DNA from: JAWPNA01 sp045402695
GTDB taxonomy: Bacteria > Acidobacteriota > Polarisedimenticolia > JACPZX01 > DASXTC01
Assembly: GCA_045402695.1 (NCBI GenBank)
Contig: JAWPNA010000440.1
Location: 1-25,298 of the forward strand
Reading direction: 5' to 3'
Length of the DNA stretch: 25,298 nt
Program-made: the position numbers and the translations under genes
Notes under the pieces: model-generated
The model's database searches: none
Seen by the model: the letters and a program-made list of their open reading frames with translations, nothing else
Told to the model about the DNA's origin: nothing
In this document: positions 13,636 to 22,997 of the stretch, piece after piece
Position numbering within the stretch: the first letter of the stretch is position 1
How the letters are laid out: every line of letters starts with the position of its first letter

Positions 13636-15639
13636 ATGGGGCAGTCAAAATTGGTTGTCCAACTCCAGGTGGTTTCGATCCTCAGGATATTCTCGAAGCA
13701 AATCCTCGGCGTCGCTCTGGCTTGCGCCTTCACAGCGCCGACAGGGATGGCCCAGGACGGGATCGACCTGACGGTCGAGCAAGGGACCGGGCCCGGAATG
13801 GTCCACCTCCTGTGGACCGGAGGCAGCCCCCCCTTTGGAATCCATCGCTCTGACGATCCGCGAAGTGTCCTGGGTTCTGGGAACCAGTTGGGTCAGACGG
13901 ACGGAAACGACTGGTCCGATTTCCCGCCGCCGACTACGCCGATAGCCTACTACCTCGTGACGAACCCCGTCTCCGGGTGCCCGCCTGGTCAGACCCCCTG
14001 CTCCACCGGCTGCGTGGACCTCTCGTCCGATCTGAACAACTGCGGCACCTGCGGGGTGTCCTGCGTTGATCCCAGCTCGTGCACCAACGACCTCTGCGTA
14101 GGCAGCACCTGTCGCAATGTCGATCTCAGCAGATGCCTGTACGCGGATCCGAACAACATGGCTCCTGTCGACCCCGCACGCTGCGGGCCCAGCGGATGTG
14201 GCGTATGCAACTTCGCCACGCTCCCCCCCGGCTGCAACAATACCGACAGCGATGGAGACGGGCTGGGTGACGCGTGGGAGGACAACCAGTGGATTGATCT
14301 GGACTGCGACGGCAACCTCGACCCGAACAACGACGTTGAGCTGCCAGGCGCGGACCGGCGCGTCAAGGATGTCTACCTCAAGATGAGCGCGATGGAGAAC
14401 AGTCCCGTCGAGACGATTCCCGACTTCCACAAGCCCTCAGAGGAGGCGATCCGGAGGGTCGTGGCCGCGTTCGGCGGCTCCCATCTGACGACACCACCGG
14501 TGCGGTGCGACGCCTCCCCCACGTCCAATTGTCCTCCATTCTCGATCTGCTCGATCGAGGATTTCGTCTGCCTGCCGACTTGCACGAGCGACGCGGGCTG
14601 CGCCACGGGGGTGTGCGTGGGCGGGATGTGCAGGTTGCGGCGGCTGCACTTCGATCGCGCGGCCATCAACCTGATTCCACACACCAAGGTCGTTTTCATG
14701 GGGCCGGTGCAGACAGCCTGCATCACCGGCGGCGATCCCGACCAGGGCGTCAACTTCTACGACATCAAGTCCGACCCGGTGAACTTCGACCCGAAGAAGT
14801 CGTTGTTCACCCACTATGGCCTGTTCGCGCACTTCAATTCCTGCGATGGCACGTCCACGTGCTCGGACGTGGCATGCCCCGGCGTCGACGGCATCACCCC
14901 CGATTTCATGAACTCGGGCCTCGCTGAGGTTCACGGCAATGACTTCGTCGTCACACTGGGTGAGGCCACCTTCGCGTTCACCGCCACGCAGAAGCTGCTG
15001 CACGAGGGGGGGAGCGTCCTGCACGAGCTCGGACACAACCTGGGCCTGCGGCACGGCGGGCCGGACTGCTCGATACCGTGCCCGGCTGACCCGAACCAGC
15101 AACGGAAGGTCAACTACCTGAGCGTCATGAACTACACGTACAATTTCGGCATCCCCGTGACCGACACGGCCGGCTCGATCATACCGTCGTCCGACCTGTC
15201 CGCGTGGCGGCTCGACTTCTCGCACCGCGAGTTACTGAGGCTGGAGGAGAGCTGCCTGGACGAGTCTTCAGGGGTCGCCCCGGGCAACCCGCCGGCCTAC
15301 GACACCGACCTCATCCAGTACTACGACCCGAACGGCGTGATCCGGTACGGCTCCACCGCGCCCGGCCGGCCCATTGACTGGAACGGCAACTCGTTCCCCT
15401 TCGAATCATGCGTGGCGGTGGACATCAATAACTGGCCGCCGGGCGGCATGCCTGAGACCCACCCGGGCTCTGAGGACTGGAGCAGCTTAAACTTCGCCTT
15501 CCAGTGCAGTACGAATTTCGTCGATGGGGCGAGGCCGCTCACCGCGGCGGAGACGTGTGAAGAGGACGTCCAAGCCAGGGAATCGTCGCCCAGCGGCTGC
15601 TCCGCTCTCCCATCGAAGGACAAAACCACGCACCACTGA
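13636..15639 (+). CDS. Secreted metzincin-type zinc metalloprotease
   Basis: 667 residues. The start is fixed by AAGGAGGT ending 5 nt before the ATG. An N-terminal hydrophobic stretch (ILGVALACAFTAPTGMAQ, about 25-42) is a signal peptide. Residues 110-175 are Cys-rich (GCPPGQTPCSTGCVDLSSDL...CGTCGVSC). A calcium-binding-like repeat DSDGDGLGDAWEDN lies near 205, with a second acidic D-rich segment after it. The catalytic motif is HELGHNLGLRHGG with zinc histidines at 463, 467 and 473 (HExxHxxGxxH), and a Met-turn SVMNY follows at about 498. That spacing is diagnostic of metzincins. It is likely extracellular, degrading proteins for nutrition or processing. The stop is 2 bp from the convergent amidohydrolase stop. 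Confidence 0.9.
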   Translation: MGQSKLVVQLQVVSILRIFSKQILGVALACAFTAPTGMAQDGIDLTVEQGTGPGMVHLLWTGGSPPFGIHRSDDPRSVLGSGNQLGQTDGNDWSDFPPPTTPIAYYLVTNPVSGCPPGQTPCSTGCVDLSSDLNNCGTCGVSCVDPSSCTNDLCVGSTCRNVDLSRCLYADPNNMAPVDPARCGPSGCGVCNFATLPPGCNNTDSDGDGLGDAWEDNQWIDLDCDGNLDPNNDVELPGADRRVKDVYLKMSAMENSPVETIPDFHKPSEEAIRRVVAAFGGSHLTTPPVRCDASPTSNCPPFSICSIEDFVCLPTCTSDAGCATGVCVGGMCRLRRLHFDRAAINLIPHTKVVFMGPVQTACITGGDPDQGVNFYDIKSDPVNFDPKKSLFTHYGLFAHFNSCDGTSTCSDVACPGVDGITPDFMNSGLAEVHGNDFVVTLGEATFAFTATQKLLHEGGSVLHELGHNLGLRHGGPDCSIPCPADPNQQRKVNYLSVMNYTYNFGIPVTDTAGSIIPSSDLSAWRLDFSHRELLRLEESCLDESSGVAPGNPPAYDTDLIQYYDPNGVIRYGSTAPGRPIDWNGNSFPFESCVAVDINNWPPGGMPETHPGSEDWSSLNFAFQCSTNFVDGARPLTAAETCEEDVQARESSPSGCSALPSKDKTTHH

Positions 15640-15647
15640 CATCAGTG
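15634..15647. repeat. Palindrome spanning two convergent stop codons
   Basis: CACTGA-CA-TCAGTG contains the TGA of the metalloprotease (15637-15639) and, on the other strand, the TGA of the amidohydrolase (15642-15644). The genes are only 2 bp apart, so no room exists for separate terminators and the two transcripts must overlap. Confidence 0.6.
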
Positions 15648-18600
15648 CCTCCAGCCGTATTTCTCGCGCAGGCGCTCGATGTAGTCCATCGCCGCCGGGT
15701 GGATCGTGTCGCCGCCTTCCATCTCCCAGAAAAACGGCCGGCGCTTCACCGCCGCCGGGGCGACCTGGTCCATCGTCTTCGCGTCGTAGAGCCTCCCGTT
15801 GATCATCGTGTAAACGACGTCCTCCGACTGCCTCAGGTTTTGGAGGGGGTTGCCATCCACGACGAAAAGATCCGCGAGCTTGCCCGGTTCGATCGATCCG
15901 ATCTCCTTGTCCATGCCGATGTAGCGCGCGCCGTCGATCGTGCCGGCGCGGATCGCCTCCCACGGCGTGAAGCCGCCCTGCTCGAGCATCCAGCGCTCCC
16001 AGTGCGCGGCCAGGCCCTCGCGCTGGCCGTGAGCGCCGAGCTGCACCGAGACGCCCCGGTCCCGCAGCGCCTTGGCGAACTTCGCGACGTTGACGTGGTT
16101 GTAGTGGAGGTCGGGCGCCTTCGTGCGGCGGATGGCCGCCGGCTCCACGGCGAAGCGCGGGACGAACCTCATGAGCTGCAGGTCCTCCCACACGTTGGTG
16201 TGATCGTACCAGTACGTCTCTCCGGACAGTCCTCCGTACGCCACGCCGAGCGTCGGCGTGTAGCCGGTGCCCGACTGCGACCAGAGCCGCAGCACGTCGT
16301 CGTAGCAGGTCGCGAGCGGCAGTGCGTGCTCGATGCCTGTGTGGCCGTCCACGATCATCTGCATGTTGTACTGGAACTTCGCTCCTCCCTCGGGCACGAC
16401 CATGATCCCGAGCTGTCGGCCGGCTTCGATCACCTGCTGCCTCTGATCCCGCCGCGGCTGCTGGTACGACTTCACGCTCACGGCGCCGATGTCTTTCAGC
16501 CGTCGCACGTGGAAGAGGGCGTCGTCGAGCGAATCGATCGACACCGCATAACCGGGCCCGGCGGCGCCATAGAGGATCGTTCCGGTGGACCAGATGCGAG
16601 GAGCGACGATCCGGCCGGCCCGCTGCATCTCGGAGGCCGCGAAAATCGTGGAGGTGTCGTTGGAAGGGTCGTGGATCGTCGTCACGCCGAAGGAGAGGTT
16701 CGAGTACTGCTCCCAGTTCTGCCCCGGGATGACCTCCTCGATCCCCTGCGCCCCGTGCGCGTGCACGTCCACGAGCCCGGGCAGGATGGTCTTGCCCGAC
16801 ACGTCGATCACGCGCGCGCCTGCCGGCGGTTTCACCTGAGACTCCGGCCCCACGGCCTCGATGCGGTTGCCGTCGAGAACGACCACCCCCTTCTCGATGA
16901 CCTCCTGGGTCTTCCCGGCGTCGCGCATCGTCACGATGCGGCCGCCCGCCAGCGCGATACGACCTTTCGGTTTGTCGGCCGCGGTCTTGAACGAAAGGTT
17001 CATCCCCTCCTCGACCGGCTCCGGGAGTTTCTCCGGAGCCCCGTCGAGAAACGAAAAGGCATCCTTCAGCTCCCGCGTGTACAGCGTGGCGCCGTTCGCC
17101 CAGTGGAGATTCATCGAGTCGGCCGACCAGTGGAGGAACTCGCCGCTGCGCTTGCTGACCTTCTTCACGGGGTACGCCTTCCCCTCGCCGCCGATGCTCA
17201 CTGTCTTCCCGGTCAGCGTGAACGGCGCAATGTAGGCGTTGTAGTTCTCGGTGAAGGCGACCCACCGCCCGTCGGGCGACAGGCGGAACTCGGTCGCCGC
17301 CTCGCCCTTCAGATGCGTCCGCTCGTCGAGCCCGCCAAGCTCGCCGACCCCGCCGAGCCCGCCAACGGTCACCGACTTCAAGACGAGCTGTGTCTCCTCA
17401 ACGGTGTCGGAGAAGAAGACGCGATCGTTTCCGGCGCCGAAGTGCGCATTGACGCCGGACCTGGCGACGCGCTTCGGCTCGCCGCCCGCCGCGGCGACCA
17501 CGTAGATACCCGGCTCCATCGAGCCCACGCTGGACGTGAGGTATCCGCCCGCCACCTTCCGGTAGACGATCGTCTTTCCGTCCGGCGAGAAGCGAGGCTC
17601 CACGAAGAAGCCCGCCTCGGACGTGACGGCGCGACCCGCGCCGCCGGCCGCCGGGGCGACCAGCACGCGACCCAGATCCTGATCGTCCCACGATACGTAG
17701 ACAACCTCACGGCCGTCACGGCTGAAGGACGGATAGTACTCGGCGTGATCCTCCTGGGATGTCAACCGACTCGCGGCGCCGCTCGCGACGTCACGCACCC
17801 ACAACCGCCCGAGCGCCTCGTAGACAACCTTGGCCCCGTCGGGTGACATCTGCGCCCAGCGGATCATCTTCACGTCGAAGTCGTCCGGGGCCACCGTGAC
17901 GGGAAAGCGCAGCGCGGCATTCACCTTTCGCGTCGTCTTCACGTGCACGGGGATGATGGTGGCCTGCTTGCTCGCGACATCCACGCGTCGGATCTTCCCC
18001 CCGGCCCAGAAGACGATCGTCCTGCTGTCGGGCGCCCAGCCGAATGCCGGCGTGTTTCCCTGGCTTCCGTCGGTCTCCTGCAGGTCCCGGTCGAGACGGT
18101 CGTAGATCGGCCACTCCTTGCCCGAAGTCAGATCCTTGAGGTACAGAGCCGAGACCATGGCCGGAGTGCGCCTCACGAACGCGAGGGTCTTTCCGTCCGG
18201 CGACGGCGTGGGGCGGATGGCCCCGCCGGGGCCGGAGACGTACGAGTCCACCTCGCCGGTCTTCCTGTCGAGGCGCCGGATGGCGAAGATCGACCCGGTG
18301 GAGTCCTTGTTGTACTGCCACACGCGCCCCGGCGTCATGTCCTGGCTGAAGAAGACGTAGCGGCCGTCGCGGGAGAAGGCCGGCTCCGCGATGTTCTTCT
18401 GCGCGCGCGCTCCGTCGGCGCGCTCGATGAGGTTCATGCCGCTCCCGCCGCCTTGGTGGAAGAGCCAGATTTCGCCGGCGGCGATGCTGCGCGTGGAGGT
18501 GAAGTCCTTCTTCGCGACGATGTAGTCACCGTCGGGGCTCCAGCTCGGATTGTGGACGAGGGTCTTCTTCTCCTCGCTGACGGCACGGGCGCTCGATCCG

Positions 18601-19037
18601 TCCGCGTTCATGATCCATATGTTGTCGCCGCCCGCGCGGTCCGAGATGAAGGCGATCCTCTTGCCGTCCGGGCTGAAGCGCGGCTCGGTGTCCCAGGCGA
18701 TGCCTGACGTCAACTCCTTCGCCTCGCCTCCCTGGATCGGCGCCGTGTACAGATCGCCGAGCATGTCGAAGACGATGGTAAAGCCATCGAGACTGACGTC
18801 CACGCTCGACCAGGTGGTCTCGGTGGTGTCAATGACCACCTCGGTCCACGAGCCGGGCGGGGCGTTCACGTCCCACTTCGGCTCTTCCTTCTTCTTGTCG
18901 GCATCCTTGGCCTCCTTCACATCCGCTTTGTGCCGGGCGGCCTTCTGCTTGGCGGCCGGTGCGGCGGCCGAGGCCGCGAGGGCGAACGGCAGCAGGATCG
19001 CGAGACAGAAAACGACAAGTTCCCTTCGCGGCTTCAT
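15642..19037 (-). CDS. Exported beta-propeller (TolB/PD40) - amidohydrolase fusion protein
   Basis: 1131 residues from the ATG at 19037, chosen over 19052 because GGAG lies 9 nt upstream and a signal peptide follows at once (MKPRRELVVFCLAILLPFAL). A Lys-rich linker (30-55) leads to a WD40/PD40 propeller of about 620 residues with repeated PRFSPDGKRIAFISDR, PSWSPDGDYIVAKKD, PRFSPDGKTIVYRK and LSPDGRWVAFTE blades. The amidohydrolase domain starts near 690 (GRIALAGGRIVTM); its metal motif VDVHAHG has histidines at 759 and 761, and IEPGKLADLFVVDGNPLQN closes the fold. The family combines a Tricorn-like propeller with an imidazolonepropionase/prolidase-like hydrolase and is common in Acidobacteriota and Bacteroidota. 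It is probably a periplasmic peptide or cyclic-amide hydrolase; the substrate is unknown. Confidence 0.92.
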   Translation of the reverse strand: MKPRRELVVFCLAILLPFALAASAAAPAAKQKAARHKADVKEAKDADKKKEEPKWDVNAPPGSWTEVVIDTTETTWSSVDVSLDGFTIVFDMLGDLYTAPIQGGEAKELTSGIAWDTEPRFSPDGKRIAFISDRAGGDNIWIMNADGSSARAVSEEKKTLVHNPSWSPDGDYIVAKKDFTSTRSIAAGEIWLFHQGGGSGMNLIERADGARAQKNIAEPAFSRDGRYVFFSQDMTPGRVWQYNKDSTGSIFAIRRLDRKTGEVDSYVSGPGGAIRPTPSPDGKTLAFVRRTPAMVSALYLKDLTSGKEWPIYDRLDRDLQETDGSQGNTPAFGWAPDSRTIVFWAGGKIRRVDVASKQATIIPVHVKTTRKVNAALRFPVTVAPDDFDVKMIRWAQMSPDGAKVVYEALGRLWVRDVASGAASRLTSQEDHAEYYPSFSRDGREVVYVSWDDQDLGRVLVAPAAGGAGRAVTSEAGFFVEPRFSPDGKTIVYRKVAGGYLTSSVGSMEPGIYVVAAAGGEPKRVARSGVNAHFGAGNDRVFFSDTVEETQLVLKSVTVGGLGGVGELGGLDERTHLKGEAATEFRLSPDGRWVAFTENYNAYIAPFTLTGKTVSIGGEGKAYPVKKVSKRSGEFLHWSADSMNLHWANGATLYTRELKDAFSFLDGAPEKLPEPVEEGMNLSFKTAADKPKGRIALAGGRIVTMRDAGKTQEVIEKGVVVLDGNRIEAVGPESQVKPPAGARVIDVSGKTILPGLVDVHAHGAQGIEEVIPGQNWEQYSNLSFGVTTIHDPSNDTSTIFAASEMQRAGRIVAPRIWSTGTILYGAAGPGYAVSIDSLDDALFHVRRLKDIGAVSVKSYQQPRRDQRQQVIEAGRQLGIMVVPEGGAKFQYNMQMIVDGHTGIEHALPLATCYDDVLRLWSQSGTGYTPTLGVAYGGLSGETYWYDHTNVWEDLQLMRFVPRFAVEPAAIRRTKAPDLHYNHVNVAKFAKALRDRGVSVQLGAHGQREGLAAHWERWMLEQGGFTPWEAIRAGTIDGARYIGMDKEIGSIEPGKLADLFVVDGNPLQNLRQSEDVVYTMINGRLYDAKTMDQVAPAAVKRRPFFWEMEGGDTIHPAAMDYIERLREKYGWRH

Positions 19038-19069
19038 CGGTCGTTTCTCCATGGAAAATGGAAGGCACC

Positions 19070-19098
19070 ATGTTCCCCATACATCAAGTCGGTGTCAA
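19070..19098 (-). promoter_or_regulatory. Candidate promoter of the propeller-amidohydrolase gene
   Basis: On the minus strand TTGACA (plus positions 19093-19098) is followed after 17 bp by GAACAT (19070-19075), 33-39 nt upstream of the chosen start. The -35 box is perfect and the -10 is poor. Confidence 0.35.
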
Positions 19099-19187
19099 GA
19101 CGCGGCCGGGGATGCGCGCGGCCTGGACCGGGTACAGTGCTCCCCCTGCAACTCTGGCAGTGGTCCGCTCGGCGCCGATGGGGCAGG

Positions 19188-20297
19188 TTAATCTGGCCCG
19201 TTGCCTCGAGGAGGTTTCGGATTCAGGGGAATCGCCATCTTCGCACCGGCCCGCGAAGCCCGAGTCTCGAGCGCGCCCGAAGCCAGCCGCACGAGCAGGC
19301 CCGCGGCCATCCGGGTGCGCGCCTTCATGCTCGGCTCGAAGAGCAGCTCGAGCGCGTAGCGCTCCCAGAGCGCTGCGTCGTTTTCGCGGATGGCGCCCGC
19401 CACGGTGATCATGGCCTTGAGTGGTTTCCGAATCCAGACAGGCGGACGAATCAGCTCCAGAGCTTCCGGGTCCACGTTCACGCCCGGCAGAGAACCGACC
19501 AGGCTGGCCGCGGCAAAGAATGGACGCCCCACTCCCCCCGCCTCCGCTCGCCTTGCAGCTTCCCTCCAGAGCCGCGCATCGGCTCGCAGGGCCACGGCGT
19601 GCAGATCGAGGAGCCACTTCAGGCGTCTCACAGCGTGCTTGGCCGCGTGCACCAGCAGGAACAACAGGCGATCCGCGGCATCGAGATCGCGAACAACGTG
19701 CCCGTCCAGCAGCATCGGATGCGACCGTGTCAGCATCGCCCGTGTGTCAAGTCGGCGGCCCACGGTGCGGAACAGCCGCGAGTGAAGATCGACCACGACC
19801 ATGCGGCCTTCGGCGGGGATGAGCTGCACTCCGGCGGGTCGTACCCTGAACCGGCTGGGGCGCTCACCGGGAGTCGTTCGATAGCCGGCGGCGACCAATG
19901 CCTCGACCGCGGAGTCGAACGAGTTTTCCTCGATGAGGAGATCGAAATCGCCGGCAGGGCGGAAAGCGGGTCGTGGCCAGACCGCAATCGCAAGGCTGCG
20001 CCCCTTGAGGACGACAGGGCGAAGCCCCCGGGTATCCAGGATCGCCAGGATGTCGCCGACTTCTCTGCCGGCGATCAGATCATCGGCGGCCTCCTGGCGC
20101 GCTGCGCGATGGAGACTCTCACGCACGCCTGCCTTCAGCCTCTCGGAGTCAATCGCCAGAGCCGAGAGACCCCAGGCGAACAGACCGCCAAGCCTGAGGC
20201 GCGCCGCCAGCTCGGCCCCGCGATCCAGGTCCGCAGGGCGCCCAGATAGGATCTCCACCGCGAAGCGCGCGAGCGTCGCATCGAGTTCGGAATTCAC
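19188..20297 (-). CDS. Nucleotidyltransferase family protein (NTP_transf_5-like)
   Basis: 369 residues, beginning at a GTG (20297) without an obvious ribosome site, so the start is uncertain. The core reads VVLKGRSLAIAVWP (95-108) then RPAGDFDLLIEEN (113-125): a Lys-Gly strand followed by the D-x-D metal motif of the uncharacterised nucleotidyltransferase family PF14907. Further motifs are VVVDLHSRLFR near 166 and HAAKHAVRRLKWLLDLHAVAL near 217, also family-typical. Members often sit beside exopolysaccharide, glycosyltransferase or peptide-modification genes; here the divergent neighbour is a GT-C glycosyltransferase 144 bp away, which fits a surface-glycan role (inference). The amidohydrolase gene begins 150 bp downstream on the same strand. 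Confidence 0.82.
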   Translation of the reverse strand: MNSELDATLARFAVEILSGRPADLDRGAELAARLRLGGLFAWGLSALAIDSERLKAGVRESLHRAARQEAADDLIAGREVGDILAILDTRGLRPVVLKGRSLAIAVWPRPAFRPAGDFDLLIEENSFDSAVEALVAAGYRTTPGERPSRFRVRPAGVQLIPAEGRMVVVDLHSRLFRTVGRRLDTRAMLTRSHPMLLDGHVVRDLDAADRLLFLLVHAAKHAVRRLKWLLDLHAVALRADARLWREAARRAEAGGVGRPFFAAASLVGSLPGVNVDPEALELIRPPVWIRKPLKAMITVAGAIRENDAALWERYALELLFEPSMKARTRMAAGLLVRLASGALETRASRAGAKMAIPLNPKPPRGNGPD

Positions 20298-20385
20298 GTC
20301 ATCAGGGTATCTGTCGCGCCGGTGCGCGGCAATCTCTGCCGCTCTCTGGATCCCTCATGGTATCTTTCGCTCGAAACGCCTCCTT

Positions 20386-20399
20386 GTGGATCCATCCAC
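20386..20399. promoter_or_regulatory. 14-bp palindrome between divergent nucleotidyltransferase and glycosyltransferase genes
   Basis: GTGGAT-CC-ATCCAC is a perfect inverted repeat in the 144-bp divergent intergenic region, a natural place for a shared operator. No confident promoter boxes could be assigned. Confidence 0.35.
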
Positions 20400-20441
20400 G
20401 CTTGGGCAACTTGGACAATGAGGTTAGGGGGTGATCATCGC

Positions 20442-22406
20442 GTGATCCACAGGCGAGCGGAGCGGCTCTCTCCTCCCGAGCGTGCTCCCAGCCATGCAGG
20501 GCGAAAGCGCCCCAGCGAGAGACGTGGGCCGGCCCGTCACGTGTTGCTCCTGGCGCTGATCTGCGTCGTCTACCTGTGCACCATCAGTGACGCGAACGTC
20601 GGCTGGGTCGGTGACGGTCGAATGATGCTCGACACGGCCGTCAGCCTGCACGAGTTCGGCGAGCTGGCCATCGGCTACTACGAGGATCCCGATCGTGGTT
20701 TCGTCCCGAGGCCGGGCGGCTTCGGGAAGTACGGCCTCGGTTTCTCCTTCGTCCAGCAGGTCCCGTTGATTATCTCGGACTCCGTGGAGGCGGCCGTTGG
20801 TCCGGGCAGCAGCAATCTCCTGTTGGCGTTGATGAGCATGCTGCTGACCGCGATGACGGCCCTGGCGATCGCGCTCTCGGTGGAGGCCATGGGCTGCACG
20901 TTCCGGGCAGGGGCTCTGGCGGCGATCGGCTTTGCCTTCGGGACCTTTGCCTGGCCATACATCTCATACGACTTCAGCGAGCCTCTGCAGTCACTGTGCC
21001 TCGTGTGCGGTTTCTGGCTCGTGGCCCGCAGCGCGAAGAACCGACGGTTCCCGCGGACGGGCCTGGCGCTCGCCGCGTCGGCTCTTGGGTTCGCCGTGCT
21101 CACGAAGGCAGGCCTGCTCGTCCTGATTCCGGGCTTCGTGCTTTACCTGTGGCTCAGCCTCGAATCGCCTCTGCCGGCCAAGTTCCGCCGGTTCGCGTGG
21201 TTCGGAGTGCCGCTTGCGTTGTGGGGCATCCTCATCGCCGCCCTCAATATCCATCGCTTCGGGTCGTTCCTGGAGTTCGGGTACGGGTCCGAGAGCATGC
21301 AGTTCACCACTCCGCTGCTGGAGGGGCTCCACGGGCTGCTGCTGAGCCCGAACAAGGGCCTGGTCATCTACGCGCCACTCTCGCTGTTGGCCTGCGGGGC
21401 GTTCTGGGTGCGCACCAGCCACCGACGCGAGGTCGTCCTCTTATTGTCCACCGTCGCGGTGCAGGTCCTGGTGACCGCGAAGTGGTGGTCATGGGAAGGT
21501 GGCGCCTCCTGGGGCCCGCGTCTGCTCCTGCCGGTCGTGCCCCTGGTGGTGATCTGCGCGGCGCTTAAGCTGGACTCAAGTCGATGGTGGTCGGTGCTCT
21601 TCACCGCCTGCGTCGCGGCGGGAGTTATCATCAATCTTCTCGCCGTCCTGCTCTACTTTTTCCTGTGGACCGACGTCCTGGGAGCCGAGGAGAGGCGGGT
21701 GCCGCTCGACGTCTCCGGGCGGCCCGCGCGGGAATACATCGAACAGGACGGAAGAAAGTGGTTTCCCCCGGCCGTGGCCACGAACTACGTTCCCGCGCTG
21801 AGCCCCATCGTCGGCCATGCCTGGCTTCTCCGCCTGAGGTACTTCGGCGTTCCTTTCCCGCTCGAAACGCTGAGCGAGGGCTCGTCCCCCTCGACGCCTG
21901 AAGGGTCGTATCCTCCGGTCGGGATCAATCCCACGCGACTCACAGCAGCGGTCAACCTGCCGCGGCTCCGCTCGGCGAACCTCTGGTTGTGGGATCTGAT
22001 TCGGTCCCGCCCTCGCGATCCGATCCTCTTCGTTTCGGTCTATGGGAAATCGTTCTGGCGCCTGGGAGAAGCGGCGGCCACGAACGGCGACCGGGACCGG
22101 GCGGAGCACTGCTACCGCCGCGCCGCCGTGCTGATGCCTGACTTGTCGAGAGTCGCCACCGAGCTCTCCGAGCTGCAGTCCCAGCGCGGGGCGCGAGGAG
22201 AAGCGATGGAGACGTTGGCCCGGTACCTTTCCCGGCACCCCCGATCGCCGGGGCCCCGCCTGCGGCTCGCGAAGTTGTATGACTCGGCCGGTGACCTTGC
22301 AGGCGCGCTGCGCGAGTACCGAACGTACCTCGGGCTCGGACCCGATCAACAGAATCGCCGCGATGTCGAGCGACGCATCGAGCAACTCACCGCAGCTCCG
22401 CCGTGA
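20442..22406 (+). CDS. GT-C-type membrane glycosyltransferase with C-terminal TPR repeats
   Basis: 654 residues from a GTG at 20442. This start is chosen because AGGGGGTGATC, nearly the full anti-16S complement, ends just upstream; the in-frame ATGs at 20322 and 20418 lack a ribosome site. The first membrane helix (RHVLLLALICVVYLCTI) is followed by an acidic extracytoplasmic loop (SDANVGWVGDGRMMLDTAVS) in the place of the GT-C catalytic Asp/Glu loop. About ten more helices run to residue 440. GGASWGPRLLLPVVPLVV matches the conserved GPR motif of bacterial PMT/ArnT-like transferases. Residues 545-650 form about three TPR units (LGEAAATNGDRDRAEHCYRR, LRLAKLYDSAGDLAGALREY). It probably moves sugars from a polyprenyl carrier to a cell-envelope acceptor; the substrate is unknown. 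It converges on terB-like with a 23-bp gap. Confidence 0.8.
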   Translation: MIHRRAERLSPPERAPSHAGRKRPSERRGPARHVLLLALICVVYLCTISDANVGWVGDGRMMLDTAVSLHEFGELAIGYYEDPDRGFVPRPGGFGKYGLGFSFVQQVPLIISDSVEAAVGPGSSNLLLALMSMLLTAMTALAIALSVEAMGCTFRAGALAAIGFAFGTFAWPYISYDFSEPLQSLCLVCGFWLVARSAKNRRFPRTGLALAASALGFAVLTKAGLLVLIPGFVLYLWLSLESPLPAKFRRFAWFGVPLALWGILIAALNIHRFGSFLEFGYGSESMQFTTPLLEGLHGLLLSPNKGLVIYAPLSLLACGAFWVRTSHRREVVLLLSTVAVQVLVTAKWWSWEGGASWGPRLLLPVVPLVVICAALKLDSSRWWSVLFTACVAAGVIINLLAVLLYFFLWTDVLGAEERRVPLDVSGRPAREYIEQDGRKWFPPAVATNYVPALSPIVGHAWLLRLRYFGVPFPLETLSEGSSPSTPEGSYPPVGINPTRLTAAVNLPRLRSANLWLWDLIRSRPRDPILFVSVYGKSFWRLGEAAATNGDRDRAEHCYRRAAVLMPDLSRVATELSELQSQRGARGEAMETLARYLSRHPRSPGPRLRLAKLYDSAGDLAGALREYRTYLGLGPDQQNRRDVERRIEQLTAAPP

Positions 22407-22429
22407 TGGCGGAGCAACAGAGGAAGGTA

Positions 22430-22975
22430 CTACGGCCGTTTCTTGAAGACGGCCCGCTGGTCCCGAAAGGCGGCGCGGATCCCCACCATCTCCTGGTGGT
22501 CGATTCCCAGCTCCGAGGCGATCTGGGCGACCGCGCCTTCCTCCACGGTCGAGATCGAGTCGTCCGCGGCTGACACCGCGAAGAGGCAGCGCAACAGCTC
22601 CAGCTTCTCCTCGTGGGTGGCCGTCTGCTTGATCTCGCGCGTCACCAGGAAGTTGTCCGTGCCACCGAACAGGATGTTCTGGTGCCTGGCGATCTCGACC
22701 ACCAGCACCGCTTGCTCCTCCGGCAGACCCGCGCGGTCCATGATGATGCGCTCCATCCGCCGGGTCTCCTGCTCGCTGATGGTCAGATCGGCGCCGGCCA
22801 CGCGGCTCAGGACGAAGGCGAAGGCGGCGATCCGCTTCGCGCTGGCCGGCTCGAGACTGTCGAGCGCCTTCGCGATACGCCGGACCGACTCGGCGTCGGC
22901 CGGGGAGGGGGCCGGGGAAGCGGCTGCCGAGGCCGCAGAATCCGTCCCCAGGCCGAGGAACTTCAGGATCGACAT
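22430..22975 (-). CDS. TerB-family (tellurite-resistance TerB/DjlA-like) protein
   Basis: 181 residues from the ATG at 22975, preceded by TGGAGG at 5 nt; the longer frame is not supported. The N-terminus MSILKFLGLG is followed by an Ala/Pro/Ser linker. The helical TerB domain comes next: RIAAFAFVLSRVAGADLTIS then EQETRRMERIIMDRAGL around 50-95, and LELLRCLFAVSAADDSIST with VEEGAVAQIASELGI around 130-165. The two acidic DLTISEQE / DDSISTVEE segments are the conserved metal-binding-like sites of the fold. The start lies 22 bp after the kinase stop, so kinase and TerB form an operon. Single TerB-domain proteins are generally uncharacterised; the name does not imply tellurite resistance here. Confidence 0.85.
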   Translation of the reverse strand: MSILKFLGLGTDSAASAAASPAPSPADAESVRRIAKALDSLEPASAKRIAAFAFVLSRVAGADLTISEQETRRMERIIMDRAGLPEEQAVLVVEIARHQNILFGGTDNFLVTREIKQTATHEEKLELLRCLFAVSAADDSISTVEEGAVAQIASELGIDHQEMVGIRAAFRDQRAVFKKRP

Positions 22976-22997
22976 GGCATCCTCCAGGGTGTGGTTC

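Noticed and set aside
15645..17846. 733-residue plus-strand ORF and a 592-residue minus-strand ORF (15487-17265)
   Set aside because: Both overlap the well-supported propeller-amidohydrolase in other frames and are Arg/Asp/Gly-rich shadows without motifs.
18930..20249. 439-residue plus-strand ORF
   Set aside because: Antisense to the amidohydrolase start and the nucleotidyltransferase gene; no recognisable features.
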